From contig NZ_FNON01000001.1 of NCBI RefSeq assembly GCF_900107045.1, positions 186,001-250,000 on the forward strand: DNA of 64,000 nt, read 5' to 3'. The notes under the pieces are model-generated. The model searched no databases. It saw nothing but the letters and a program-made list of their open reading frames with translations, and was not told the DNA's origin. Positions 35,607-44,800 of this stretch are shown piece after piece; position 1 is the first letter of the stretch; every line of letters begins with the position of its first letter. This stretch comes from Amycolatopsis xylanica (lineage in GTDB: Bacteria; Actinomycetota; Actinomycetes; Mycobacteriales; Pseudonocardiaceae). Position numbers and translations under genes: made by a program.

Positions 35607-37040
35607 TCAGCCGGTCAAGCGGGAATCGATATGGCTGTCGGGACGGACGAGCAGCGCGTCATGCGGCCCGAGGCCGAACTGCCCGGCGAGTGCGCGGGGC
35701 AGTGTCTCGACCTGCAGCGGCCACGCTCCGGCGCGCTGATCCCGCCAGCGGGCCGGGTCCGGGGTGAGCAGCGCGAACGTCGCGCCGCAGCTGTCCAGGG
35801 TCGAGCGGCCGTCGGCGAGCCAGGCGTGGGGCAGCCGATGTCCCGGGCTCGGGTTGGGGACGTAGTCGGTGCCGGGAGGCTCGCTCGCCTCGCCGTACGA
35901 GGCGCCGAGCACGAGGCCGAGTTGCGCGAAGTACCGATCCGACCAGGGAAGCTCGACCGTGCCTGCCGGTGTTTCGCCCGCGCGCCGCCGGGCCTGCACG
36001 CCGAGCGCGAGCTGCGTGTTGGCGACCGTTTGCGTGAGCGTCTGCTGGGCGATGGGGTGCCGCTCCGCCTCGTAGGTCTCGAGCAGTGACGGCTCGTCCC
36101 AGCCCTGGAGGACACCGGCGAGTTTCCAGCAGAGGTTGTGCACGTCGGCGATGCCGGTGTTCATGCCCATGCCGCCCAGGATGGGGAGTGCGTGCGCGGC
36201 GTCGCCCGCGAGCAGGATCCGGCCGTGCCGGAAGCGGTCCGCGATGGCCGCGTTCATGACCCAGTGCTGCACCCTGGCCACCTTGACGGCGCCCCCGGCG
36301 CCGATCGCCTGCGCGACGAGCGCGGCCCAGTCCGTGGTTTCGGGGTCTTCGGGCGTGGCGGCGAGCATGGCCCAGCCACCCTCGGGATACAGCGGGAGGA
36401 ACGTCCCGTGCGAGGTGAAGTAGACCCCGGCCGGCTGGGCCGTGACCTGGTCGAGTTCGGCGTCGAACACGATGGTGGTGAGCGCGGCCAGCTTTCCCGG
36501 CCCGCTCAGCCCGATGCCCAGCCGCTGCCGGACGGTCGAGTTCGCGCCGTCCGCGGCGAGCACGTAGCGAGCCCGGATGCGGGTCTCGCCGCCGTCCGAG
36601 ACGACCGTGGCGGCGACGCCGTCATCGTCCTCGGCCAGATCGACGAGTTCCGCGCCGAACCACGTTTCCGAGTCCGCCGCGGCGAGGAGGATCGGCTCCA
36701 GCCGGTCCTGGGAGGTGACCACACCGACTTCAGGGCTTTCCGGCACCGGGTCGTGCACCCCGACCAGCGCCGCCGACGCGAAATCGTCGTCGCGCAGCGT
36801 GTCCCGGAACCGCACGCGGCCATAAGACGGCGCGAACGCGCGCGCCGTGATTTCGGCGGCGAGGTCCAGTTCGCGGAAGATCTCCATCGACCGCACGTTG
36901 ACCAGACGCGACCGAGGGAAAGGGGACAGCTCGGCGTGTTTTTCGATGAGCAGCGTCCGCACATTCCAGCGCCGCAGCAACGCCCTCGCCGTCAATCCGA
37001 CCGGGCCACCGCCCACGATCAGCACGTCGGTCTCCGCCAC
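35607..37040 (-). CDS. FAD-dependent aromatic monooxygenase (PheA/TfdB type)
   Basis: A 477-residue flavoprotein. FAD-binding motifs are VLIVGGGPVGL at the N-terminus, a DG-type motif in YVLAADGANSTVRQRLGIGL, and GRILLAGDAAHALPILGGMGMNTGIADVHNLCWKLA in the GD region. The C-terminal thioredoxin-like domain found in phenol hydroxylase-type members is short but recognisable. It would hydroxylate an aromatic ring using NAD(P)H and O2. Such enzymes occur both in antibiotic tailoring and in catabolism, and the surroundings do not discriminate. The GTG start lies just before AETDVLIVGGG. Confidence 0.92.
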   Translation of the reverse strand: MAETDVLIVGGGPVGLTARALLRRWNVRTLLIEKHAELSPFPRSRLVNVRSMEIFRELDLAAEITARAFAPSYGRVRFRDTLRDDDFASAALVGVHDPVPESPEVGVVTSQDRLEPILLAAADSETWFGAELVDLAEDDDGVAATVVSDGGETRIRARYVLAADGANSTVRQRLGIGLSGPGKLAALTTIVFDAELDQVTAQPAGVYFTSHGTFLPLYPEGGWAMLAATPEDPETTDWAALVAQAIGAGGAVKVARVQHWVMNAAIADRFRHGRILLAGDAAHALPILGGMGMNTGIADVHNLCWKLAGVLQGWDEPSLLETYEAERHPIAQQTLTQTVANTQLALGVQARRRAGETPAGTVELPWSDRYFAQLGLVLGASYGEASEPPGTDYVPNPSPGHRLPHAWLADGRSTLDSCGATFALLTPDPARWRDQRAGAWPLQVETLPRALAGQFGLGPHDALLVRPDSHIDSRLTG

Positions 37041-37053
37041 AGGTCCACTGTAG

Positions 37054-37097
37054 TCGTGCGCGTTGCGGGCGGTTAGAACCGCCCGCAACGCGCACGA
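37054..37097 (-). terminator. Palindromic intergenic repeat, copy 4
   Basis: A perfect 21-bp stem with a 2-nt AG loop. The core GGCGGTTAGAACCGCC follows the family rule, and the outer arms are the variant CGTGCGCG/CGCGCACG. It ends three bases before the stop of the upstream secreted-protein gene on the same strand. Confidence 0.78.
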
Positions 37098-37099
37098 GG

Positions 37100-37762
37100 C
37101 TATTTCCGGTAGAAATGCACGTTGCGCCACTGGTGTTCGGCGCCGCTGTTCTGCAGCGTCCCGTACACGCCGTACTTGAAGTAATGGTCGCCCGCGGGGC
37201 CGTTGGCGGTGTGCACGAGCTTGCCGTTGATGTAGATCGAGTAGCTGCCGCCGGAGGCGGTGGCGTTGTGGGTGACGTTGACGTGCACCCACTTGCCGTA
37301 GATGCCGCTGATCAGATCCTTGCCCCCGCCCCGGAGCGTGCCGCCGTTCTTCGCGTACGACCTGATCATCAGCGTGGTGGCGCCGTCGCCGTCATTGCCG
37401 AAGATCTGCATCGCGCTTTCGTCGTCGGTGCCCGCGGTGACCTTGACCTCGCCCTCGAATTGCCGCTGACCGGTACGGTAGTTGTCCTGGACGCGGACCT
37501 CGACCCGGTTCGACCCGTTGTTGAAGAGCTTGAACGTCTGCACCCCGCCCGCTCGCGCGTAGGAGCCGCCGGGCCCGGTCGCGCTGTTGGTGCTGCTCGG
37601 ATAGGACGTGATCACGCCCTTGCTCTGGATCTGCACGTTCCACGCCGGACTGTGCTCGGTCCAGCCGCTGCCGACCGGCCCGGCGGAGGCGGCTGGCTGG
37701 ATCAGGACGACGCCGGCCAAGGCCGCCACGGCGGTGGCGGCGAGTTTTCGGGTGCGCTGCAT
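37100..37762 (-). CDS. Secreted jelly-roll protein, polysaccharide-lyase-like (PL7/PL20 type)
   Basis: A 220-residue exported protein with a signal peptide (LAATAVAALAGVVLIQPAASA, residues 7-27). The mature part looks like a single beta-jelly roll: RVEVRVQDNYRTGQRQFEGEVKV, ATTLMIRSYAKNGGTL, KWVHVNVTHNATASGGSYSIYING and DHYFKYGVYGTL. The pattern QFEG ... YINGKLV ... HYFKYGVY matches alginate- and glucuronan-lyase families with a concanavalin-like fold. I cannot decide which substrate, or whether it is a lyase at all. It is terminated by palindromic repeat copy 4. Confidence 0.75.
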   Translation of the reverse strand: MQRTRKLAATAVAALAGVVLIQPAASAGPVGSGWTEHSPAWNVQIQSKGVITSYPSSTNSATGPGGSYARAGGVQTFKLFNNGSNRVEVRVQDNYRTGQRQFEGEVKVTAGTDDESAMQIFGNDGDGATTLMIRSYAKNGGTLRGGGKDLISGIYGKWVHVNVTHNATASGGSYSIYINGKLVHTANGPAGDHYFKYGVYGTLQNSGAEHQWRNVHFYRK

Positions 37763-37846
37763 CGTGCTCCTTATGCGTCATTGCAGGGATACACGGCGGA
37801 GCGTTGAGTGTGGACTAGACCTCCTCGCCGTGGCAACCTCCGCCGG

Positions 37847-39394
37847 TCACCCGATCTCGAGATTCGCCATCATGCCCATGTCCTCGTGCTCGGCGTTGTG
37901 ACAGTGGAACAGATACCGTCCGCGATAGCCGTCGAAGCGGGTGATGATCTCGGCGGATTCGCCTGGCCGCAAGGAAATCGTGTCCTTGAGGCCCGCGTCC
38001 CGCGGCAGCGGCGGCTTCCCGCCCCGCGACAGCACCCGGAACCCGGCCAGATGCAGGTGCACGGGATGGTGGACGTCGGCGATCAGCCGCCACACCTCGA
38101 CGTCGCCGAGACCGACCGTGACATCGGTGCGCGCCGGGTGGAACGGCAGCCCGCCGATCAGCCAGCCGTGGCCGCCGTTCATCTGCCCGGCACGGAAGGA
38201 GAAATCGCGCACCCGCACGGCATCCGACCGGTTCCACGCGGGCAGATCGGCCGACAGCACCGAAGGAATACGGCTGTCGTCGGCGCCGCGCCGCGCGACC
38301 CGGAACGCCATCACCTCGCTTGTCCGGCCCGAGCCGAGCCGGTTGAGAATCTTGACCAGGCCGCCGACCGGCACACCGGAGAAGTCGGCGACCACGTCGT
38401 AGCGTTCGGCGGGGGCGATCGGCAGTGTCTGGTGGGTGACAGGTGCGGCGAGCAGTCCCTGGTCGGCGCCGATCTGCACGAGATCGAGCCGCCGCCCGTC
38501 TTCGGTGACCGCTTCGAGGTCGTAGTGCCGGGCGTTCGAGGCGTTCAGCAGGCGCAGCCGGTAGCGCGCCGCGTCGACCTCGTGCACCGGCCACGGCGCG
38601 CCGTTCACCAGGATCACGTCGCCGAGCACGCCCGCGAGGTACGGCTCGTGGACGCCGGGATGCGCTCGCAGTGACGGGTCGAGTGCGGGATAGGCGAGGC
38701 CGCCGTCGCCGTCGAACGCGCGGTCCATGATCACGAGCGGCAGTTCGCGCGAACCCGCGGGCAGGCCGAGTGACTCTTCGGCGTCGTCCCGGATGATGTG
38801 CAGCCCGGCGAGCCCGCGCCAGATCGCGGGCGCGGTGAAGTCCATCCGGTGATCGTGATACCAGAGCATGGTCGCCCGCTGGTCCATCGGGAAGGTGTAG
38901 TCCCGCGTCAGCCGGGTGACCACCGCACGCGGATCGTGCATATGCGTTCCGTGCCCCGGATCGTGCCAGCCGTCGGGCAGTACGAGGTCGGTCGGATAGC
39001 CGTCGGACTCCGGCGGGGTCCGGCCGCCGTGCAGGTGCACGACGGTCGGCACGGGCAGCCGGTTGTGGTGGGTCACGGTGACCGGCCTGCCGCGGCGCGC
39101 CTCGATCGTCGGGCCGGGGAACGTGCCGTCGTATGTCCACAAAGGAGTCTTGATACCCGGCAGGATCTCCAGGACCGTCTCGCGCTGGGTGATCTCGTAC
39201 CGGTCGGCGCCGACCGGCTTCAGCACGGCGGGCAGCGGCAACGGCACGGTGAACGCCGCGGGCAGCGGCACCGCGCTGCGGAGCTCGGCACCGGTGTTCG
39301 CGGGCCGCCGGGCCAGGATCGCCGCGCCCGTCTGCGCGGTGACCGCCAGCAGCCCGAGTGCCCCGCCGATGCCCAGCAGCTGCCGCCGGTTCAT
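37847..39394 (-). CDS. Multicopper oxidase (CotA/bilirubin oxidase-like)
   Basis: A 515-residue three-cupredoxin enzyme. The N-terminus (NRRQLLGIGGALGLLAVTAQTGAA) resembles a Tat or lipid-less Sec signal. All four copper-ligand motifs are present: HLHGG, WYHDHRMD, HPVHLHLAGF and the C-terminal HCHNAEHEDMGMM, which includes the type 1 Met. Substrates could be phenols, bilirubin, metals or a phenoxazinone precursor. It sits eight bases downstream of a small membrane protein gene and is probably co-transcribed with it. ATG 39394 gives the usual start; a GTG ten codons earlier overlaps the upstream gene. Confidence 0.95.
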   Translation of the reverse strand: MNRRQLLGIGGALGLLAVTAQTGAAILARRPANTGAELRSAVPLPAAFTVPLPLPAVLKPVGADRYEITQRETVLEILPGIKTPLWTYDGTFPGPTIEARRGRPVTVTHHNRLPVPTVVHLHGGRTPPESDGYPTDLVLPDGWHDPGHGTHMHDPRAVVTRLTRDYTFPMDQRATMLWYHDHRMDFTAPAIWRGLAGLHIIRDDAEESLGLPAGSRELPLVIMDRAFDGDGGLAYPALDPSLRAHPGVHEPYLAGVLGDVILVNGAPWPVHEVDAARYRLRLLNASNARHYDLEAVTEDGRRLDLVQIGADQGLLAAPVTHQTLPIAPAERYDVVADFSGVPVGGLVKILNRLGSGRTSEVMAFRVARRGADDSRIPSVLSADLPAWNRSDAVRVRDFSFRAGQMNGGHGWLIGGLPFHPARTDVTVGLGDVEVWRLIADVHHPVHLHLAGFRVLSRGGKPPLPRDAGLKDTISLRPGESAEIITRFDGYRGRYLFHCHNAEHEDMGMMANLEIG

Positions 39395-39401
39395 GGTCCG
39401 C

Positions 39402-39782
39402 TCACGCACGGGAGGCCTCCGCACGCGAGAGCGGCTGCCGCCACATGGCGACGAACAGCACGACGAGCCCGGCGATCGTCAGCACACCCAGCGGGAAGTG
39501 CAGCCACAGCGCCCCGTCCAGCCCGGCGAAGTACTGCACCGTCTCGGCCGCCACCACGGCCAGCGTGGCGAGGAACGGCCACGCCCGGCGTGTCCGTACC
39601 CAGAGCACGATCGTCGCGATCAGCTGCAGGTAGCCGATCGAGGTGACCACGTTCGCGCCGATCGCGTGCCAGCTCAGCCCGTCGAAATCGCCGCTCAGAT
39701 ACACGCCGGCGAACACGGGCTGGGCGAAGATCGTGACCACGTGCGCGCTGACGAGCGTCCGCAGCACCGTGCCGGTGACCAT
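39402..39782 (-). CDS. Small four-helix membrane protein
   Basis: A 126-residue hydrophobic protein with four predicted helices (VLRTLVSAHVVTIFAQPVFAGVYL, GANVVTSIGYLQLIATIVLWV, AWPFLATLAVVAAETVQYFAG, FPLGVLTIAGLVVLFVAMW). A histidine in the first and one in the last helix region could bind haem or metal, but this is speculative. I do not recognise a named family. Its position directly upstream of the multicopper oxidase suggests a shared function, for example membrane electron or metal handling. It is divergent from the LysR gene. Confidence 0.82.
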   Translation of the reverse strand: MVTGTVLRTLVSAHVVTIFAQPVFAGVYLSGDFDGLSWHAIGANVVTSIGYLQLIATIVLWVRTRRAWPFLATLAVVAAETVQYFAGLDGALWLHFPLGVLTIAGLVVLFVAMWRQPLSRAEASRA

Positions 39783-39895
39783 GGAACGTCCCCCTTCGCT
39801 TGTTCTCGCTTACGACAGCGAAGGTATGTCCTGAGAGCTATCACGTCTAAGATCAGTATTGCTATGCGGTTATGCTCGGGAAGGCATGGAGTGCG

Positions 39896-40768
39896 ATGGA
39901 CCTGAACTCGCTCAGGCAGTTCCTCGTGGTGGCACGGCTGGAGCACCTCAGCCGCGCGGCCGAAGAGCTGCGCGTCGCCCAGCCGTCGGTGAGCCGCACC
40001 ATCGCGCGCCTGGAAAGTGAGCTGGGCGCGCCGCTGTTCGACCGTGGCGGCAGGCTCCGGCTCAACGCGGCCGGGAAGCTGTTCCGCGCACACGTCGAAC
40101 GGTCACTCGGTGAGCTGGAAACGGGCAAGCGCGCCGTCGCCGAGGCCACCACCGAGGGCGTGCGCACGGTGCGGCTGGCGTCGGAGACGTTCTTGACCCT
40201 CACCGCGCCGTTGGCCGCCTTCAAGCGCGCGCATCCGTCCGTCGAGATCGAGCTCCAGTGGTCGTCGGCCGACGACATGGCCCGGCTACTGCGCGCGCGG
40301 GACGTCGACCTTTGCCTTGTCTCCCAGCCGATCCATGCCGAGGGACTGGAGCAGGAGCTGCTGCTGGACGACGAGGTCGGGGTGGCCACACCTCTCGACC
40401 ACCCGCTGGCGGGCCGCGCCTCGGTGAGCGTGGAAGAGCTGGCCGGGCAGTCGTTCGTGACCGCCCGCTCGGGCCACTGGCAGCGGCGGCTGCTCGAGCG
40501 GCTTTTCGCCGCGCGCGGCCTCACCCCGAGGATCGTCTGCGAGGTCGACGAGCCCAGCGCCATCGTGGAGCTGATCGGCGCGGGGCTCGGCATCGGCCTC
40601 GTGCCCGGCTTCGCGCGGCGGATGGCGCCTCAGCTGCCGCTCGTCTGGGTCGGCGTCGACAGCCCCGACTGCCGTCGCAGGCTCACCCTGTTCTGGGAGG
40701 GGGACGGCGACCTCTCGGCCGCCGCTCGCGCGCTGCGCGCCACCATCACCGGCTGGGACTGGGGCTAA
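39896..40768 (+). CDS. LysR-family transcriptional regulator
   Basis: A 290-residue regulator. The N-terminal helix-turn-helix reads LNSLRQFLVVARLEHLSRAAEELRVAQPSVSRTIARLESELGAPLFDRG, and a LysR_substrate effector domain follows. It is divergent from the membrane protein/multicopper oxidase pair, with a 113-bp shared intergenic region, which is the usual arrangement for a LysR controlling its neighbour. ATG 39896 starts MDLNSLRQF, typical of the family. Its TAA stop interlocks with the TAG stop of the convergent sigma factor gene. Confidence 0.92.
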   Translation: MDLNSLRQFLVVARLEHLSRAAEELRVAQPSVSRTIARLESELGAPLFDRGGRLRLNAAGKLFRAHVERSLGELETGKRAVAEATTEGVRTVRLASETFLTLTAPLAAFKRAHPSVEIELQWSSADDMARLLRARDVDLCLVSQPIHAEGLEQELLLDDEVGVATPLDHPLAGRASVSVEELAGQSFVTARSGHWQRRLLERLFAARGLTPRIVCEVDEPSAIVELIGAGLGIGLVPGFARRMAPQLPLVWVGVDSPDCRRRLTLFWEGDGDLSAAARALRATITGWDWG

Positions 40769-41628
40769 CCGGCCCAGGAGCGGAGCTTTTCGGGATTGCG
40801 GACGACCCAGATGCTCGTGATGCGGCCGTCAGCGACGTCGAACGCGTAGACCGACGACGTGACGCCGTCGTTCCGGATCAGCAGGCCGGGCCTGCCGTTG
40901 ACGGTGCGTTCGAGGATGGTGAAGTCGCCGGGGACCGCGGTGGTGACGGCGACGAGGAACTGGGCGATCTGCTCGCCGCCCTCGATCGGGTGCAGTGCCG
41001 TGGTGGCCAAGCCGCCGCCGTCCGCGGTGAACGTCGCGGCCGGGTCGAGCAGGCCGACGAGCGCGGTGATGTCCTGGGCCTCCCAAGCCTGCTTGAAGTC
41101 GCGGACCAGCCCGGCCTGGTGCGCCACGGGTGGTGGGGACGTGCGCACGCGACGGCGAGCCGAAGAGGCCAGCTCGCGGCACGCGGCCGGGGTACGGCCG
41201 GTGATCTCGGCGATTTCGGTGAAGGAGTACCGGAAAACGTCGTGCAGGATGAGCGCGACCCGCTGCGCGGGCGTCATCGCTTCGAGCGTGACCAGGAAGG
41301 CCATGCTGACCGACTCGTCCAGGGTGACGCGGTCCGCCGGGTCACTGGTGGGCCCTTCGGTGGGGTCGGGCAGCGGCTCGGGGATCCATTCGCCGACGTA
41401 CCGCTCGCGGCGGGCGCGTGCCGATCCGAGCAGGTCGAGGCAGATCCGGCTGGTGACCGTGGTGAGCCAGGCGCCGGGGGAGGCGATCGCGTCCTGCCGC
41501 GGCCGCGTCAGCGCGTACCAGCGGGCGTAGGCCTCCTGAACGGCGTCCTCGGCCTCGGCCAGCGAGCCCAGCAGCCGGTAGGCCACGTTGATCAGGTGGC
41601 GGCGCTCGCTGAGGATCGCGTCGGTCAT
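40765..41628 (-). CDS. ECF41-type sigma factor with C-terminal SnoaL-like domain
   Basis: A 287-residue sigma factor. Region 2 includes LINVAYRLLGSLAEAEDAVQEAYARWY. The linker motif GEWIPEPL matches the WLPEP hallmark of ECF41, and region 4 contains PAQRVALILHDVFRYSFTEIAEITGRTPAACRELASSAR. The C-terminal SnoaL/NTF2-like extension carries the ECF41 motifs DGGG and NGRPG. In this group the extension, rather than a separate anti-sigma protein, controls activity, and the target gene is usually adjacent. Here that is the divergent FMN reductase-SnoaL fusion. Confidence 0.95.
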   Translation of the reverse strand: MTDAILSERRHLINVAYRLLGSLAEAEDAVQEAYARWYALTRPRQDAIASPGAWLTTVTSRICLDLLGSARARRERYVGEWIPEPLPDPTEGPTSDPADRVTLDESVSMAFLVTLEAMTPAQRVALILHDVFRYSFTEIAEITGRTPAACRELASSARRRVRTSPPPVAHQAGLVRDFKQAWEAQDITALVGLLDPAATFTADGGGLATTALHPIEGGEQIAQFLVAVTTAVPGDFTILERTVNGRPGLLIRNDGVTSSVYAFDVADGRITSIWVVRNPEKLRSWAG

Positions 41629-41701
41629 CGGTGCTCCTGTCGGGTCGGTGCCGTCTTCATCCAGCCGTCTTCATCCAGTACGACGAAACACCGCCTCGCA
41701 T

Positions 41702-41728
41702 TGTCAGGGTGGCACGCGGCCTGACGTT
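41702..41728 (+). promoter_or_regulatory. Candidate ECF41 promoter
   Basis: TGTCAGG and CGTT are separated by 16 bp, close to the published ECF41 pattern TGTCACA-N16-CGTC. The element is 57 bp upstream of the FMN reductase fusion gene, which is divergent from the ECF41 sigma gene. Confidence 0.5.
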
Positions 41729-41784
41729 TCCCGGGGCCGCTTCGTCGTAGTGCTCGGAAGCGACACTGCGATTGAAGGAGAACG

Positions 41785-42750
41785 ATGATCAGGATCGGCA
41801 TCATCCTCGGCAGCACCCGGCCGGGACGCCGCGGGGAGCAGGTGGCCAGCTGGGTCGAGGAGCGGGCGGGGCTGCGCGGGGACGCGGAGTTCGAGCTGAT
41901 CGACCTGCTCGACCACCCCCTGCCGCATCTGGACGAGCTGCCCGGCGAGTACCGGCACGAGCACACCCGCGCGTGGGCGGCGACGATCGCGCGGTGCGAC
42001 GGGTTCGTGGTGGTCACGCCCGAGTACAACCACTCGGCACCGGCGGTGCTGAAGAACGCGCTCGACTTCCTGCGCGCGGAGTGGCGCGACAAGGCGATCG
42101 GGTTCGTGTCCTACGGCGGCGTGGGTGGCACTCGCGCGGTCGAGCAGCTGCGGTTGATCTGCGGGGCCCTGGAGATGGCCGATGTGACGTCCCAGGTTTC
42201 GCTGTCGCTGGTGACCGAGTTCGAGGACTACACCGTGTTCAAGCCGGGCGAGTACAACGTCGCCGCACTGGACAAGACGCTCGACCAGGTCGTCGCCTGG
42301 AGCACCGCGCTCGCCGCGCTGCGTGCCGGTCCCCAGGAAGCCGAGCTCAGGCAGCACATCGGCAAGATCGTCGAAGGGATCAAGGCCAAGGACCTGGAGG
42401 CGCTTCGGCGGCTCTATTCAGCCGACGTGGTGTCGTTCGACGTCCAGCCGCCACTGCAGCATGTCGGCGTCGACGCGAAGCTGAAGAACTGGGCGCACGC
42501 CTTCACGTTCTTCGAAGACGTGACCTACGAGGTGCGTGATCTGACACTGACGGTGGACGGGAGTGTCGCGTTCGGACACTGCTTCGGACGGCTCGCCGCG
42601 ACGAAGGACGGAGTCGTGATGGGCGGCATGTGGGTCAGGGCGACCTTCTGTTTCCGGAAGATCGACGGTCAGTGGCTGATCACGCACGATCAGGTCTCCG
42701 TGCCGTTCGACATCACCACCGGCGCCGGGGTGGCCGACCTCGAACCCTGA
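41785..42750 (+). CDS. NADPH-dependent FMN reductase fused to a SnoaL-like domain
   Basis: A 321-residue two-domain protein. Residues 1-180 are a flavodoxin-like FMN reductase: GIILGSTRPGRRGEQVASWV, TPEYNHSAPAVLKNALDFL and SYGGVGGTRAVEQLR. Residues about 190-321 are an NTF2/SnoaL-type domain: EGIKAKDLEALRRLYSADVVSFDVQPPL, with the C-terminal WLITHDQVSVPFD. The first domain would reduce FMN or quinone-like substrates with NADPH; the second may bind a small hydrophobic ligand. The sigma factor next door has a related SnoaL-type extension, so both may sense the same class of compound. The ATG follows AAGGAGAA. Confidence 0.93.
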   Translation: MIRIGIILGSTRPGRRGEQVASWVEERAGLRGDAEFELIDLLDHPLPHLDELPGEYRHEHTRAWAATIARCDGFVVVTPEYNHSAPAVLKNALDFLRAEWRDKAIGFVSYGGVGGTRAVEQLRLICGALEMADVTSQVSLSLVTEFEDYTVFKPGEYNVAALDKTLDQVVAWSTALAALRAGPQEAELRQHIGKIVEGIKAKDLEALRRLYSADVVSFDVQPPLQHVGVDAKLKNWAHAFTFFEDVTYEVRDLTLTVDGSVAFGHCFGRLAATKDGVVMGGMWVRATFCFRKIDGQWLITHDQVSVPFDITTGAGVADLEP

Positions 42751-42901
42751 GCGGGGTCAGAGGAGTCCTCGATCATCTCGCGGACCAGCTCGCCCGGCGC
42801 CGATCCGTCCAGGACGACGGTGTTCGAGCAGAGCTGGACCGCGAGATCGTTTCTTGAGCGCGGCAGGTGTCACGGGGCCAGGCTAGCCGCGGTGGCGCCT
42901 C

Positions 42902-44605
42902 TCACGTGTTCGCGGCGATGGGAATGGTGATGTAGGCGGGTTCTTCCTCGGTGCTGGACACAGTGAGCGTGGTGCTGTCGGCGTTGGCGTCGGCGAGGAA
43001 CTTGTCCTTGGTGTCGACGACGAGCCGCAGGAAACGTCCGGCACGGATGAGATAATTGGTCAGCTGGAAGGGGACTTCGATCGTCACCGGGACGCCCGGT
43101 TCACGGTCGAGGACGGTGTAGGCGGCGCTGGTGATGATGCGGTCGAAGTTCTTGCCCGGCGGGATGGTGAACGGTTCCGCGGTGACGTCGAACAGGTAGG
43201 CGACGATGGTCGCGTGCTCGGTCTGGGGTGTCACCGTGAGCCGCAGCCGCACCTCGCCGCTGATCCGCTGGTCCTCACCGAACGGCGGGCAGCTCCAGAT
43301 CGCGGCGTTCTTCCTGGAGATGTTCCTGGTGCTGTAGCGGTAGAACTGCGCGAGGCGTTCGCTGATTCCTCGCTGTACCAACGTGTCGGCGATCTCGGCT
43401 GAGGTCTCCTCGATCTGGATTGTGTGACTCCACGACGTTCCGGTGCCCTGGGAGTCGAGGCCGCCGTCGCTGTCGGGACTGGGCTGGTGCAGGTGGAACC
43501 GCACCGGCGCGTGGGTGAAGTCCGCCCAGGTGCGGTAACGGCGCGCGTCGGCGTACGGGTAGGGCATCGTCTCCACGACGACGGGCTCGGTCTCCGGGCT
43601 GCCCTCGTCCCGCAGGTACAGGTCGAACCAGTTCATGGCGGCGACAGTGGGCCTGCTGTACTCGCCGGCGAGGCCGGTGCCCTCGGCGTTGCCATGGTCG
43701 CCGACCTGGACGATGAGCTTCTTGGCGTCGCCGGTCAGGCTGTTGAAGAGCGCCACGACCGCGTTGTTCGAGAAAATCGTTTCGTGCCAGTAGGTGCAGA
43801 GCAGGATCGCCAGGTCAGGCCGGTTCAGCTCGTCGAGGAACTCGGGCTGGATCGGCGACCGTTTGTCGGCGTAGGCCCGCAGCTGCTTGATCTCGACGTT
43901 GTCGACGATGTTCTGGAACACCTGCTCGGTTTCGGGATTCAGCCTGCTCACGCCCGGCATCGGATCAGGCTGGGGCTGGGGTGGGAAAGTGGGCAGGGAA
44001 GGCGGGCCCGGCCAGGTCTGGAACAGGTCCCGCAGCGCGTGGAAGGCCTTGATGTGCCTGGTTTCGTTCTCGTAGAGCGAGGTGAACAGGTCACCCCACG
44101 CGCTCATGGCGACGACCGCCTTCACCCGCTTGTCCTTGGCGGCGATCAGCAGACTCTGGCCGGCGCCGTAAGAAGCGCCCGCCATGCCGACACGGCTCAT
44201 GTCCGCAGCTTGGATGTGCTCCGCGACCCAGTCGATCACCGCCGTGCCATCCGCCTGGTCACGAGGCCCCGCGACGTCGATCTTCCCATCCGACTGCGCG
44301 AGACCGCGCTCGCTGTAGGCGACGACGACGTACCCTTTCGCCGCCAGGTTGGCCATGAAGCCTTTCTTCAGCAGTGGATGGAAAACGGCGTAGGCGCGCC
44401 ACCCGATCGGCGCCAAGGGTGCGGGTAGGACGATCAAGGGGTATTCAGCGGGCTGGGCGTTCTCGGGCAGTGCCACGCACGCGTCGAGCTCCACGGCCCT
44501 TCCGGGAAACTCCGGATCCTCGGCGACCCCGATCTTGACGGGATGAAAGGAAACCGGGATATCAGCCGTTGGTATCGTGCCGAACACAGCAGTGAACTCA
44601 GACAA
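42902..44605 (-). CDS. CocE/NonD-family alpha/beta hydrolase (X-Pro dipeptidyl-peptidase-like)
   Basis: A 567-residue hydrolase. The alpha/beta core has the nucleophile elbow GASYGAGQS and RGLAQSDGKIDVAGPRDQADG. A C-terminal jelly roll typical of XPD/CocE enzymes (RISGEVRLRLTVTPQTEHATIVAYLFDV) follows. There is no signal peptide. I set the start at TTG 44605 because a GAAGGGA ribosome site lies seven bases before it and the family-like sequence SEFTAVFGTIP begins there; the longer frame adds a basic, non-conserved stretch. The substrate (ester or peptide) is unknown. It is transcribed alone, between intergenic regions of 151 and 195 bp. Confidence 0.88.
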   Translation of the reverse strand: MSEFTAVFGTIPTADIPVSFHPVKIGVAEDPEFPGRAVELDACVALPENAQPAEYPLIVLPAPLAPIGWRAYAVFHPLLKKGFMANLAAKGYVVVAYSERGLAQSDGKIDVAGPRDQADGTAVIDWVAEHIQAADMSRVGMAGASYGAGQSLLIAAKDKRVKAVVAMSAWGDLFTSLYENETRHIKAFHALRDLFQTWPGPPSLPTFPPQPQPDPMPGVSRLNPETEQVFQNIVDNVEIKQLRAYADKRSPIQPEFLDELNRPDLAILLCTYWHETIFSNNAVVALFNSLTGDAKKLIVQVGDHGNAEGTGLAGEYSRPTVAAMNWFDLYLRDEGSPETEPVVVETMPYPYADARRYRTWADFTHAPVRFHLHQPSPDSDGGLDSQGTGTSWSHTIQIEETSAEIADTLVQRGISERLAQFYRYSTRNISRKNAAIWSCPPFGEDQRISGEVRLRLTVTPQTEHATIVAYLFDVTAEPFTIPPGKNFDRIITSAAYTVLDREPGVPVTIEVPFQLTNYLIRAGRFLRLVVDTKDKFLADANADSTTLTVSSTEEEPAYITIPIAANT

Positions 44606-44800
44606 GACTATTTCCCTTCGTTTCGTGGGTGCCCCGTCGAACCGACGACTTCTCATACTCCTCAGTGCCTGCCGAGCCGGGCAAGGAACCGTTCGGGTGT
44701 CTTGTGCGCCAACGACATCCGCGAACCGGCTCGTCCGTTCGGCCGACCAGCCGCAGTGAATTCGTTACCCGCCAAGCATTAAACCGAGGCGATCCCACGA

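Noticed and set aside
42751..42901. A short minus-strand stretch that reads like protein (NTVVLDGSAPGELVREMIED)
   Set aside because: It is only about 35-45 codons, lacks a clear start and runs into the end of the FMN reductase gene. It may be a relic of a lost gene, but I cannot support it.
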